This document shows, one piece after another, positions 10,362-21,877 of a DNA stretch of 64,000 nucleotides (position 1 is the stretch's first letter; each line of letters begins with the position of its first letter). The translations under genes were made by a program, and so were the position numbers. The DNA comes from Gamarada debralockiae (Eukaryota; Ascomycota; Leotiomycetes; Helotiales; Hyphodiscaceae), in the NCBI GenBank assembly GCA_002803225.1, contig NXFV01001789.1, forward strand, positions 1-64,000, given 5' to 3'. The notes beneath the pieces were generated by a model. It was not told where the DNA came from. It made no database searches and saw only the letters and a list, made by a program, of their open reading frames with translations.

Positions 10362-13300
10362 ATGGACCGCGAAAAGGATCTTCCGGGGGACAAGCCCTTG
10401 CCCACCAATGGTTTAGGAGAGAACATTGTGGAGACAACTCAGAATCTCACCCATAGTGGAGGCCACAGGATTCAATTTATACCAACAGCGAAGCCAGAAC
10501 GCGGTAGGCCTGTTAGTGGTAAAGAGGATGCCTTGAACTTTGTTGGCCCGATTACACGGCAACGATCTCAAAGCGTTTCTTCAATCCCTCCAGTTCTCTC
10601 TGAGAAGGAAAAACATCGTCGTAAGAGCGAAAAGGAGGATGAAAAGAAGCATGTGAATATCGATGAGCACCTCATGGTTCACCGGGATGTGGCAGAAAGA
10701 TATAAGACGAGAATCAACATGGAGAAGCCTGAAGAATCCTTGGGTTTGACTGGTCAACAAGCTGAACAATTGCTTCATGAGCATGGCCCCAATATTTTAA
10801 CCCCTCCGAAAAAGAAACATCCATTACTCAAGTATTTGGAATACCTCTCCAGTCTATTCAACTTGTTGTTGATTCTGGCAGGTATTCTGGAATATCTTTT
10901 GCTTGGTATTAACTTCAAGAACAACATTCAAAATGTAAGTATCGTATCAATGTCTTCCTTAGAGAGTGACCAACGGGTCGTGTGTGCATTTACTAATTTA
11001 CGCTTTAGACTTATTTGGGTGCCATCCTTATTGCTGTTGCGTTCATCAATGCATTTATCGAATTTTACCAGCAGCAAAAGTCGCAGGCTCTGTTGGAGTC
11101 ATTCCTCAGCATGATTCCAGCGAAGTGTATGTGTCTTCGCGATGGCAAGTTGGCACAGCGAGAGGCTTCTTCCCTGGTACCAGGTGATGTGGTTTTTGTT
11201 CGCATGGGTGACAAGACTCCGGCCGATATCCTGGTGTTTTCTGCCTGGGATTGCAACGTGGACAACTCGTCCTTGACTGGTGAATCCGAACCTCAGGAAC
11301 GCACAACGAACAATGACATGGAGAGTCCCCTGGAAGCTACAAATCTCATGTAAGTAATCGGGGAGCAATTTTTCTCTTATTCGAGACCGTTTCATAGGCT
11401 TTTACTCTTAAATCATATCTCAGGAGCAGTTACTCCGGAGTCTTTCTAATGAAGTATATGCTGAGTCACCGATGTTCTGCAGGTTTAATAGCACCTTGGT
11501 GGTTTCTGGCGAAGCCTACGGGATCGTTATTCGAACCGGTGATAGCACAGTGCTCGGTCAAATTGCACGTCTCACGGCTGGTGAAGAAAAGACGACATCT
11601 CCTCTGACTCATGAAATCAACAATTTTGTAAAATTAATTGCGGCCATCGCCAGTATGTATTTCCCGTAGCAATCTATTTCCTTTTTGTGTCGGACATCGC
11701 GTGCGTTATAAGCAATTCTGCCTCACAGAGGATGTCTTTAGAGTGAAGACAGTTTTCAGAACTTATAAAACCTCGCTTGACTCTCTCTTACTTCCTAATC
11801 AAGCAACTGCTGACTCTGAAACTTCAAAGTCGTGACTGCCATCATCTTTTTTGGCATTGCTTTCCCCGTCAACAACAATAATGTTTCTTTGGCCATCAAC
11901 TTTGCCATTGGCATCTTTGTTGCTTGGGTGCCTGAAGGTCTACCTGCCACTGTTACCATGCTCTTGACCATTGCTGCCAAGAGAATGGCCAGCCAAAATG
12001 TCTTAGTAAAGCATTTGCAAGGTGTAGAAACTTTAGGAGCTATCACATTACTCGCCACTGACAAGACCGGTACCTTGACCAGAAACCAGATGACCGCTAC
12101 GAATATTTGGACTTGTGGTAAGCTCTATGAGGCTTCCAACCGTGCCGGTGCCGAAAAGGCAGTTGCAGGACTCGACAACCCCGGTGTGATCAACATTTTA
12201 TACATCTCCACCCTCTGTTCCCGAGCCAAATTTGATCGGACTGACGTGCCCATAAAGAAGCGTGAGATCCTGGGTGATGCTACGGAAACTGGTCTCATGC
12301 GCTACGCTGCTGAACAACTTAACAACTTCGACAGCCTTGCTGCCGAATACCCCAAGGTTTTTGAGTTGCCCTTTAATTCTGACACAAAGTGGCATATGAG
12401 CATCCACAAGAAGTCCCACGGCAACGGTCCCTTGACACTCTACATCAAGGGTGCTCCCGAAAGGGTGTGGCGTCTCTGTAACCGCATTCTTACCGGTCCC
12501 GACGGCCAGTGCGTTGAATTGACAGACGAGTACAAGAAGGCCTACGATGAAACCTATGAGCACATGGCCAGTCAAGGGCATCGTGTGTTGGGCTTTGCCG
12601 AAATGCTGTTGCCTGGTGACCAATACCCCGAGGACTTTGCTTTTGATAAGAAGACCAAGAACTATCCTCTGGGCGGTTTCGTCTTTGTTGGTCTCGCTTC
12701 CCTTCAAGATCCCCCTAAGCATGGGGTCCGTGAAGCCATTGGATGCTGCCGTGCCGCTGGTATCAAGGTGATTATGGTAACTGGTGATCATCCTTTGACC
12801 GCCGAAGCCATTGGTCGCAAGATCAATTTGATGCTCAGCGATACCAAAGCCATGGTAGCCAAGCGCAAGGGTCTGACCCTCGAAGAAATTAGCGAAGACG
12901 AATACAAGGCCATTGTGATACACGGTGACCAAATTGACAGCTTAACTGACGCAGAGTGGGACAATATCTTTTGGAAGGATGAAATAATCTTTGCCCGTAC
13001 TTCCCCCAAGCACAAGTAAGTTATTCGGGGAGTAGAACGTTTCCTCCAATCCAATTTTTTTGAGCTGGAGTTATGAACCATGTTGCAGGAGCCTAGCCTT
13101 TCAAACAGAATGAGCGATTACTGACCCCGGATCTTCTAGACTGGAAATTGTGCGTCGAGCTCAAAGCATGGGACATATCGTGGGCGTCACTGGCGATGGT
13201 GTCAATGATTCTCCCGCCCTCAAGAAGGCTGATTTAGGTATTGCCATGAACATGTCCGGCTCTGATGTCTCCAAGGAGGCAGCTTCCATGATTTTGTTAG

Positions 13301-14681
13301 ACGACAACTTTGCAAGCATCGTTAATGGTATCGAAGAAGGTCGTCTCATCTTTGTCAACCTCAAAAAGTCGATTCAGTATACCATCTCCCACTCCACGCC
13401 TGAGGTCATTCCGAATCTGCTCTATGGTTCGTCTTCTCGGATTCCTTTCATCCTCTTGCAGACCGTTTCAGTAGTCGCGAAGAGGTGTTCATCAGATCCT
13501 CACTTCTCCTGAACCAAATTGATACTCTTAATCCTTTCCAGAAGAAGCTATGCTGACTCCGAGATCATGAATAGTCATCGTACCCATTCCACTTCCTCTA
13601 TCTGCAATCTTGATTTTGGTAATCGATCTCGGTTTTGAACTCATTGCTGCTCTATCCTTTGCCTGGGATCCACCGGAGACCAAAGAAGGCTTGATGAAGT
13701 TGCCTCCACGTAAGCCAGTAACGCCCGAAACCAGCAACATCTTCCGCCATCGAGCCCTGCGTCGGACGCAATCTCATTTCGATGAAGAGGCTGGCATTGT
13801 TATCTCTCCCGAGGACCAAACCAAAATACAAAAGTTTCTGTACAAAGTGCATCAACTCTTCACCAAGGAGTTCTGGGTGGATAGATTTGAAAACACAGGT
13901 GCCGAAGTGTTGGTGGATGGGCCTCTCCTTTCCTGGGCCTATCTCGAGATCGGTTCAATTGAAGCCGTTGGTGCGTTGACGGCTTTTTTCGTTGTCATGT
14001 ACCGTCGAGGCATTACTCCATACGATGCCCACATTATGCAGAAGGGAGCCGGTCCCCCCACCAAATATTGGACTAAGGATGCCGAACCTTACAAAGGTAT
14101 TAACGGACGCACGCAAGTCGACATTTTGGCCGAAGCGCAATCCATGTGTGAGCAAATTTTTTCATGACATTTGATGAGTTCTACCCCAGAGTTCTACTCT
14201 GAAAGAGATATCTGGAGTAAACTATTGCCTCAGAACTCTCGAAACTCTCGAAACTCTTCTTTGCTAAGACTTTATCCCTTGTTAAGCATATGCTAACTCT
14301 TGGGGCTTTGCAGACTATTGGTCCATCATGACGATGCAAATGTTCAACCTCTTCGCTTGCAAGACTCGTCTCACCCTTCCCTTTGGAAAGTACATGTTTG
14401 CAAACCATGCGACTTTCTATTGCATCCTTGCTGGATCCTCATTGGCTACCTTCATCATTTACACCCCAGGCGTTGAGACAGTATTCAAAACCAGCCGCAG
14501 CCTCATTCCTCTCTACTGGCTTGTTCCAATGGCATTCGGCTGCGTTCTGATTGGTTATGCCGCACTGCGTATGATCATCCGGCGCAAGACGAGGCCCATC
14601 AAATGGAATCCAGAAATCGGGGGCCTCCTAATGTATCCGACCATTCGTACCTCTCGAACCTTGTCTATGTCGAGCAGATAG
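10362..14681 (+). CDS. P-type ATPase, Na,K-ATPase-like (type IIC)
   Basis: Seven exons, join(10362..10934,11009..11349,11483..11652,11830..13015,13140..13426,13575..14147,14314..14681), give 1165 residues. It is a plasma-membrane or endomembrane cation pump driven by aspartyl-phosphate formation. Visible hallmarks: an N-terminal cytosolic extension rich in Lys/Ser (about 120 residues), a cation-ATPase N domain ([19 protein letters not shown]), the actuator loop LTGES, the membrane motif [10 protein letters not shown], the phosphorylation site TDKTGTLT (Asp about residue 439), the hinge [17 protein letters not shown], and C-terminal membrane helices. PEGLP and the [19 protein letters not shown] context place it near Na,K/H,K-ATPases rather than the Ena sodium pumps. 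Introns are 74-177 nt, and all junctions keep phase. No beta subunit is visible nearby. Ion specificity cannot be read from the sequence. Confidence 0.93.
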
Positions 14682-15142
14682 AGAATTCCGCAGGATGTGG
14701 TTCAGGCACCGTATACAGCTAGAGTGGGGTTTATGGGCAGAGAAGCTTTCATAGTACTGAACTATCTTTGGAAGGAGGAAGGGCAATGAATTTCGCTGAT
14801 GTGGTGACTTAAGTTGAGTAAGGTGATTACTCGACGAACTTCTCTAAAGGGCACCATATGCCGAACTTTTTCCTGCAGCATCAGCATTTTCCATTTTTAG
14901 TTATCTCTCCCTTAACATACACGAGGATGGAAATGCCAGCTCGTCGATTAGTAATTGAAGAGAGCTTGTCCAAGGGAGGAAGATCCCGAGGTTAATTGTT
15001 TACTTAGCGAGATCTCAAATGACAAAAGTCTTCAAAGAAAGTCAAAACTGTTTGCCAAACTTGACTCCATTGATTACCCACTTCTCGTGTTCACCAGTAC
15101 CAGTACAGAACTACAGCTTAGAAGACGGAGCATCAGCCGGAT
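14682..15142. other. intergenic, no supported gene
   Basis: Contains the presumable 3' end of the ATPase gene. Nothing else is recognised. Confidence 0.3.
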
Positions 15143-16164
15143 TCACTTCCCAACAATCAACGGATCCTTAATCGTAACAGGAAAAACGGGCAAATCGTTC
15201 TCCTTCACACCAAACGTAGCAGCAATCACTTCCTTGAAAGTGCAGTGGCAGAAGTTCGATACCCACATCCTTCGGCATCAGCTGACCAAAGAAAATCAAA
15301 AAACTGAATATCTTCCCCCCAACACACTCAATTTGATAGGGGTATGCAGCAGGAACAAAATAGTAGTCTCCAGGCTTCAGATAATATGTGTCGACAGATC
15401 CGTCACGATCCCTTACTGACATGTGAGCCTCCCTTTGTGAACGTAGCCCTTTTCCACGGTTTCTGGATGCCAATGTGGCTCTCGCATTCCGTATTCTTCT
15501 ACGCCGAGAGAATACATCGACATGCTCTTCAGAGCGAGCCAGAATTGACTTCGCGCTGTTTTGGCGGAGCCAACGTCTCCTCCTGTAGGAGGACTCTTGC
15601 TCTCGATGTCGAACCTATGGCGGTTTGGGAGGTGTGCAGTGCTCGGGACATCAGGCTTGCCTTCTCGCTATACAACATACTTGGGCGATGTGGTGCGAGG
15701 AATGGAAGAAAAGAGTTTTGAAGCTAGGTTGTAGGTGTTCCCTAAAACAGCATCGGTCATCGCTCCAAACGACGCATGTAGAAAGTCTTTGGGACGCTCA
15801 TGACGGAAAGCAATAATGAGGACAGCTTCTTCATCCCCGACGTTCTCGATGTGACAGAGAGCCGGATTCGACCAGGAACATTTCACCATAGAAAATGGTG
15901 AAGCTGGAGAACTCATTTCCAGCGTCAAGGGTTGAGACTAGGACCTTGCCAGTCAGACAATAGGAGCGCTCATTGGCGTTGACATGCCAGTGAGGTTCTC
16001 TGATCGCACCTGGTGCGAGTACGAGCCGCTTGATGGATAGATGGTGGAGAACGATAGATCATCAGCTGTGACTCTGCGGAGTGATCCTAACTCTGTATCG
16101 TAGTAAGGAGTTGCATGGAGCAGAGGGCAGGTCGCTTAGATTGATACGGCTTTCTGAACTGCAT
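15143..16164 (-). pseudogene. bicupin (oxalate-decarboxylase-like) pseudogene
   Basis: Reading the minus strand from about 16164 to the TGA at 15143-15145 recovers both cupin domains of a bicupin, spread over all three frames. N-terminal part: YYDTELGSLRRVTADDLSF, then after a shift RLVLAPGAIREPHWHVNAN (metal-binding HxH), then LCHIENVGDEEAVLIIAF after another shift. C-terminal cupin: GMREPHWHPETVEKGYVHK, a further shift, then VDTYYLKPGDYYFVPAAYP, and after one more shift KEVIAATFGVKENDLP up to the stop. At least four small frameshifts are needed and no intron rule explains them. Intact relatives decarboxylate or oxidise oxalate-like acids or serve as spherulin-type proteins; this copy cannot make a full protein. 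Confidence 0.8.
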
Positions 16165-16509
16165 GATGAATATGGATGAAATTGAGAATGGATTAGGTTG
16201 GAGGGTTGAATGAGGACAATTCCCATTCTGTTGAATAGGTGGCATTCCTTAAGTATCTTTCTCAAAGACTAACGTCAGTTCTAGTTGGCTAACTTAAGTC
16301 TGATTGATGACTACAGCCCGCGACGCCGAGACGTCGTTCTTCAAGACTGATGATCGGGATCTACGACAAGAAGCAGGAGCCGTACTTGCATGTACCCCAA
16401 TAGATAGGAAGAAATCATCCGCCTTATCAAGTTCAAAGCAATAGTGCGAAGAACGCGTTTTTGGGAAGTGGAGATGGAGAGGTAGTTACATAGCTCGTCG
16501 CTTACGTGT

Positions 16510-16830
16510 CGCGGGAATTCGGGAGTTCGGCAAGCTGTCCTCACCAGCGCCAGCACTTCACTCATCGTACTGATATACAACACTGTGTATAAACTTCTGA
16601 GTCCGAGATACCATCCAGCACTCTTATATCTTCGGATGGAACACGCATAATAGTTCCAGCAAGCTGTATAGCTCATCGAGAAGCGGACATACATAGTAAA
16701 CTCCAGCTTCCACTGGTAGCAGCCATCATTCTAAGAACGTTGTAGTAGTTTGGTACAAGTGCCAAGCCATAAGCGGCGGCGATCGAGGGGAGTGCGTAGT
16801 TCGGTTGTGGTTGAGCTTTGTCGAATGATT
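16510..16830 (-). pseudogene. MAPEG-like membrane protein pseudogene
   Basis: On the minus strand the segment NYALPSIAAAYGLALVPNYY (from about 16802) resembles the first helix of fungal MAPEG proteins. It is followed by LAGTIMRVPSED in another frame, and then GLRSLYTVLYISTMSEVLA and LVRTA in a third frame, matching the last two helices. The conserved cytosolic loop of about 45 residues between helices 1 and 2 is missing, and at least one frameshift is present. The assignment rests on motif resemblance only. Intact family members are small glutathione/eicosanoid-type membrane enzymes. Confidence 0.5.
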
Positions 16831-18047
16831 GCCTGTTCAAAAAAAATGGTGGTCAATGAAGATTCAAGTTTTGAGTAGGTAAGATTGATAGGAATGAACA
16901 CTTTGATACTTTGAGTGATCAGATAAATACTCCTTGGAGAAGACATTCAAGCATCAATTCCTCCGCGCGCCACGTGCGCTGCCGGAGGTTTCGGAGAAAA
17001 AAAGGGGCTGGGAATGCTGTGCGAAGATCCTTCTCAGGGTTTCATAAAAACAGGACATAAAGTAGGCTCCAAGGCACGTATGTCAGAATACTCCCTGACT
17101 CCAAGTGTTGAGTCCCAGGAATTTCTAATAGTAGGAATCACTGAATGACCTTGCACGAACGAGTTCCAAACTATTCACACATCAATAGATCTCGAACATT
17201 CATTACACCCTCTCCAAACCCTCCTCCAAACCCTCGGCTCTCCTCCTAGCCAAGTATAAAAGAACCTCATCTCGAGTTTGATCGACTTCTTGCCATGGTA
17301 GAATGGGCTTCTACAAGGCAATGTTGACTGCCTCCTGGACAAGGCACACTGGTTTTTACTACGTCTGCGAGAGTTAAAGAATAAATACCATTAGCGACAT
17401 AACGACCAGTCCATACCACAGCAAGATTAAAAGTACGATCAGAGGCAGAACAGGGAGAGCGGCAACGATAGACAGATCGATAATGAAAGGTCCAGCCAGG
17501 ATGAGAATTCCATGCTTTGGGTGGAATACCTCGCATGGAAGCGGGCTCTGGTGGATAACCCACGAGAACTACTACAAAATAGCCAGTGGACTTGTATATG
17601 CGAGGTGCGTAAAGTTGCCATCTACTGGAAACGTACGGGCGAGTACGTATCCCCCACGAAATATTCATGGACAGTTGTTCATTGCATCTACCATTGCATG
17701 TACCATTCCTTTTGAACGATCGGAAAAAAGACTTCTCTACTCCATCTATCCTTGGAAATCAGAAGGCGAACTTACTCCACCAGGGCCAGAAATCCAAAAT
17801 GTTCTTTTGTTTTGATCCTACGGTATATCGAGCCACTCATCCAAAAACTCGTATCAATACTCCAGAAAACCACCCCTCATGAACAGTACACCAACAATGC
17901 AACCCGGAACGAGCCTTGATTTTCCAGAACACCAAACCTCCTACATACTCCACCCAGTAATTTCAACAAAAAAGACCGGCTCTTCACTTCCACACTCCCA
18001 CTTATTCAAACTCTCCAACTCCCGTGTTATCGACTTTGGCATTAGCT
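16831..18047. other. gene-poor interval
   Basis: A minus-strand stretch near 17540-17360 encodes two hydrophobic segments (HGILILAGPFIIDLSIVA, then VLPLIVLLILLWYG). It lacks an in-frame ATG and no exon chain could be built. The remainder shows no features. The right end, near 18047, is the 3' flank of the SSXT-like gene. Confidence 0.3.
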
Positions 18048-19836
18048 CTAATTTTGCTGCATCCCTTGTTGCTGTTGAGTCTGCTGAGCCGCAGCAGCAT
18101 GCTGTTGAGCCTGCTGCATCATATGCTGCCTATACAAATCCGTCTGCATTTTTTGCTGCGGGGTCTGTTCTCCACTCTGGTTCTGTCCTGCTTGTCCTTG
18201 AGCCTGGACTTGCGCCTGAGCTTGGGCTTGAGCTTGTTTTTGCTTCGCCTGCATCTGTGCCCTCGCTGCTGCATTCGCAGACTGTGCCTGGACGTCTTGT
18301 TTCGGATCAACACCTGGGAACAAGGCTTGTAGCCGCTTATATTGGTCTTTCAACATTTCGATTCGATTTTCGCGGCCCTCGGAGGATTCTCCTTCTTCGG
18401 GCTTCTTGTCTTCGGATACGGTCTCGATTTTGGTTTCGGTGGAGGGAGAGGAGGTTGGGTCTTTCTTAGGTCGCGGTGTAAGGGGTGGTGCGCTCATCAC
18501 GGCAGGGTGGGGTGGGATTTGAGAGGAGGGTTTGTGGGATCGATCTGCGATGGCGGCGAGGTAGGCTAGGTTGCCTTGCAATCGGCGCATACATCTGTGA
18601 CTGTCAGCATTCACTCATCCAAATGACTACCCAGCACGCACTCGAAATATTCCCTCGAGCTGACAGATTTCGCTGCCTTATCTTTCTCAGCCTTGTCCTT
18701 GTCTCCGGTGCTATCAGGTGAATTTGTATTCGCGGCTGGCTCATCCTTCTTCTCCGCCTGCTTCTCTGCATGTTGCGCGGCTTGTAATCGCATGACCTCC
18801 AGTAGAAGCTCTCGATTAATTTCCAACAATAGCGTGACTCTATCCTTCTCTCGAGCTTCTGATCCTGGGCTCAAAGGCATCGCCATACTCGACCCAGCAT
18901 TTGCAGCGCCTTGTGACCCAGTTGGGAAATTCGGTGTCTGTGGAGTAACTACTGTTCCTCCGTGGTTCTGCTGAGTATTATTCGGTGTCTGGAGCTGTGT
19001 CTGATTCGGATTCTGAGGTGTATTGAATTGCGATTGTGCATTTGCGGCATTCGGAGGGGTGTTGTGCGGCATACCCCCATAAGGAGAGGCTCGTTGACCA
19101 GGCTGTGTAGGTGTTGATGATTGTGGAGGAGGTTGCATGCGCTGAGCTTGCATTTGTTGGGGATTCATGTTCGGAGCGTTCATGGGGAAAGATGGAGCGC
19201 CAGAAGTCGTGGGCATGAAATTCGGAGGAAGATTGGCAGCGGATGAGGTAGGTATGCTTGTTCCGTAGGGAGAGCTTGAGTATGGAGTCTGATATGAAGC
19301 CACTGGTTTTAAATAGACGTGTCAGTAATGTTTGCCTAATGTGACATAGAGATGGGTTGATAGACTTGGTTATGAGCTATACGCCCGGTTCTCGACCGTA
19401 CTTGTTCAGTCACTTGCAGTACAAGGCAGGAACCAACATCGTTCTTTCCATTGCAGGTTTCAGGTAGGGACGCGCAAGCTTAAAGAAGCGCAAGCCATAC
19501 GTAGCAGGTATAGAGGAAGAGAAGTAAGTCGAGAATGAATCTGGGTACAAACGTACTGTGTCCACCAGCTATATGCGCCAAACCGCTATTCTGCATCATC
19601 CCCATCCCACCTGCATTGGGACCCATGCTGGGGCCAGGGCCGCCGCCGTAGGGCGATTGATGAGGACCAGCAGTAGCAGCATATTGTTGTGGATTATACA
19701 TCATGTGCTGAGGCTGCTGTTGTCCAGGCTGCTGTTGTTGTTGGTGGTGGGGATTGTGAGCCTGTGGAGGTGCGCCATTTGGATTGAAGGGTTGTGAATT
19801 GGTCCCTGGGCCGAAGCCATAGGAAGGTGCATACAT
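18048..19836 (-). CDS. SSXT/SS18-like protein, putative SWI/SNF subunit
   Basis: Three exons, complement(join(18048..18594,18642..19302,19557..19836)), give 495 residues. The N-terminal 240 residues are low-complexity, rich in Gln, Pro, Asn and Gly. A helical segment around LLLEINRELLLEVMRLQAA is followed, after a Lys/Asp-rich linker, by EYFECMRRLQGNLAYLAAIA. Together these match the SSXT (SS18/Snf11-type) homology region, whose human form reads '..NLVYLATIAD'. The C-terminal part is Ala/Gln-rich with a long AQAQ tract and a poly-Gln end. SS18-family proteins are small subunits of SWI/SNF chromatin remodellers and transcription coactivators. The second intron (47 nt) lies inside the SSXT motif, and phase is preserved at both junctions. 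The function is inferred from the family. Confidence 0.8.
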
Positions 19837-20218
19837 GGCGTTTTAGATGGCTGCGATAGGCTATGGGTGGCTGCTAGTACGTGGGCATGGTTGCTCGTAA
19901 AGGGTTGTACGCCGCGGACAGGTGAGAGATTTCGGGACAGTAGTCAGGCAAGACAGCGTGGTGCCCAGCACTGGTTGAACAAGGGTGGTGGATCGATGGA
20001 TTTTTTTGGTGGTGGTGGAGCTGAAGTTGGATGGAGAAATTTCATGCGCGGATGCGACAGACGAGGCGAACCGAGCCAACTTGAACAAGGGTCTATGGAA
20101 CGCTAGGGGGGATGAGTGGTTCAGAATGGCTTCAATTACTAAACTACCCATGCAAGACATTGCGCCGAATCACCAAGAATTTGACAGCCCATGATATGAT
20201 CGACAAGAATGCGCGGAG
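19837..20218. promoter_or_regulatory. upstream region of the SSXT-like gene
   Basis: Presumable promoter and 5' leader for the minus-strand gene starting at 19836. No specific element is recognised. Confidence 0.3.
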
Positions 20219-20475
20219 GGGGATGGTGGGGTTGAGTTTGATCGCCGGAGTTTGGATGAACGATTGTCTTTATTAGTTGGAAGAGGTCATGATAGTCCAC
20301 GTGGCTTTGATATTAAATAAAGCGGGCATAGAGGAGGATTTGGAGAAGAGAATATAGAAAGTGGATATAGAGGGGAATGTTGGGGCTGGGTTTGATCGTC
20401 AGAGTTTGGATGAACCATTGCCTATGCTAGTTCGAAGAGATCGTGATAGTCCACGTGCTTTGGATACGAAATAAG
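20219..20475. repeat. tandem duplication of about 150 bp
   Basis: Two diverged copies, about 20219-20330 and 20375-20475, share blocks such as GAGTTTGGATGAAC and GATAGTCCACGTG in the same order. The unit length is about 155 bp. Both lie upstream of the SSXT-like gene and carry a CACGTG-like core. Confidence 0.6.
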
Positions 20476-20689
20476 TTGGGGGTGTCTCTGATGTTGGCAG
20501 CTAGGTTCGTGAGGCGGTCTTGAAACTGGAATTGGAAGGGATCAAGATAATGGAAGCACTATTTCTCGAGGCTTGGTTGCTTCACTTCTGTTCAATCGAA
20601 GCAATCAATCCACCAAGGAGTTCATTCTCCGTGCCAACTTCCCCATGTCTTTTCCAGCAAATCCCTTTCACTACCTTACCCCTCCAACT

Positions 20690-21877
20690 CTACCAATAAG
20701 TAGCATACTGACTCGTTCCCTTGATCACATTGACAAACTCATGCGCAATAGCCTCATCCGTCTGTTGACTGGGATGCAACTCATCATACCACAAGAAGTG
20801 ACTCAACCCAATACTGCTCTGACTCGTACAGATGCTTCCCGTCGCAACATCACACAAATGATACTGCCCCGTAACATTCGCTGGCAAAGCCAAATATCCG
20901 GCGGGGTTGTTGTAGATGTTGGTGATGAAAGAGTTGACATCGAAGATCGCAATTGAGGCACCGGGGTAGCGTTTTGCGATCAAGAGCTCAAAGGGCGTGC
21001 GGTAGGAGAAGATGTCGTTTACGAGTTTGGTGTATTCTTTCATTTTGCCGCTAACTTCGGAGATGTTTGCTGGCTATTCTTCCTCAGTACTTGTAAGGAG
21101 AATGAAGGGGCCGAATTACCTTGTCAGGCCAGTAATGGCTAGCAGGAAGTCCTCCAACACCAGGCATCCCGTACAAAGGAGACAATTGCAACGGAGCCGT
21201 GTTCATCAGAACAAAGTATCTGCCACCAGCTTTGTAGATTTCATCAAAGCGATCATAGATACAATCCACATAATCCGGGATAGCCGTCATGTTCAAGCTG
21301 CTATCCGTCAAGAAGGCGCCAACCCCGAGATCGTTGGTTCCGATCCACATGGAATAGACGGTGTTGTCAGATCTGCGGTTCGTGTAGAGCGTGTTGGTGT
21401 GGGTGGTATCATTGATATACTTCGTATCTGCGACGAAAGCGTTGACTTCATACACCACATCTGGGAACGGCCCAAAGACGCTTGCGAGATAGCGGTAGAT
21501 GATTTCGTTGGAACATACGGCTCCACTGACTGCATAGTTGTAGAGCATGGCTCCGGAGTAGATCGATACCCAGCGGTCCCAAGTGATGCCTCCACTAGAA
21601 GTGTTGTTGCTTTCTGGGAGTAAAGTTCCTGGTGGTGGAGCTGATCCATTGTGTGCCTGGAAATACCCAAGACGACTCTCATCTGTATAACTTTGACTTG
21701 TTAATTGTCTGCTATGGGGCTGAGATGAGAGGGATTCTACCTGTCACCGAAAGCTATCAGATTGTCAAAGTCCTTGACCCAAGCCTGGGCTTTTGGTTGT
21801 CCATGATGGCCTTCATCATTTGTATCCGCAATTGCTACTGCACTCGCAGCGAGCAGTAAGAGAGCGTGAAGTTGCAT
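20690..21877 (-). CDS. secreted GDSL esterase/lipase (CE16-like)
   Basis: Three exons, complement(join(20690..21073,21120..21690,21741..21877)), give 363 residues. A hydrophobic N-terminal segment (MQLHALLLLAASAVAIA) is a clear signal peptide, so the enzyme is exported. The SGNH blocks are all present: GDSYTDESRLGYF (nucleophile Ser, split by the first intron), YNYAVSGAVC (block II Gly), GTNDLG (block III Asn) and DELHPS (catalytic Asp/His). The overall organisation matches fungal CE16 acetylesterases that remove acetyl groups from plant-cell-wall oligosaccharides, which is a family-based inference. Introns are 49 and 46 nt. The first acceptor at 21691 was chosen because it rebuilds the GDSYTDE motif in frame. 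Confidence 0.88.

Noticed and set aside
12198..12932. 244-codon minus-strand frame inside the P-type ATPase
   Set aside because: It is antisense to a conserved, motif-bearing exon and has no own signals; a composition shadow.
17360..17540. Hydrophobic minus-strand stretch suggesting a small membrane protein
   Set aside because: No ATG in frame, stops directly upstream, and no consistent splice pattern; mentioned only as part of the interval.
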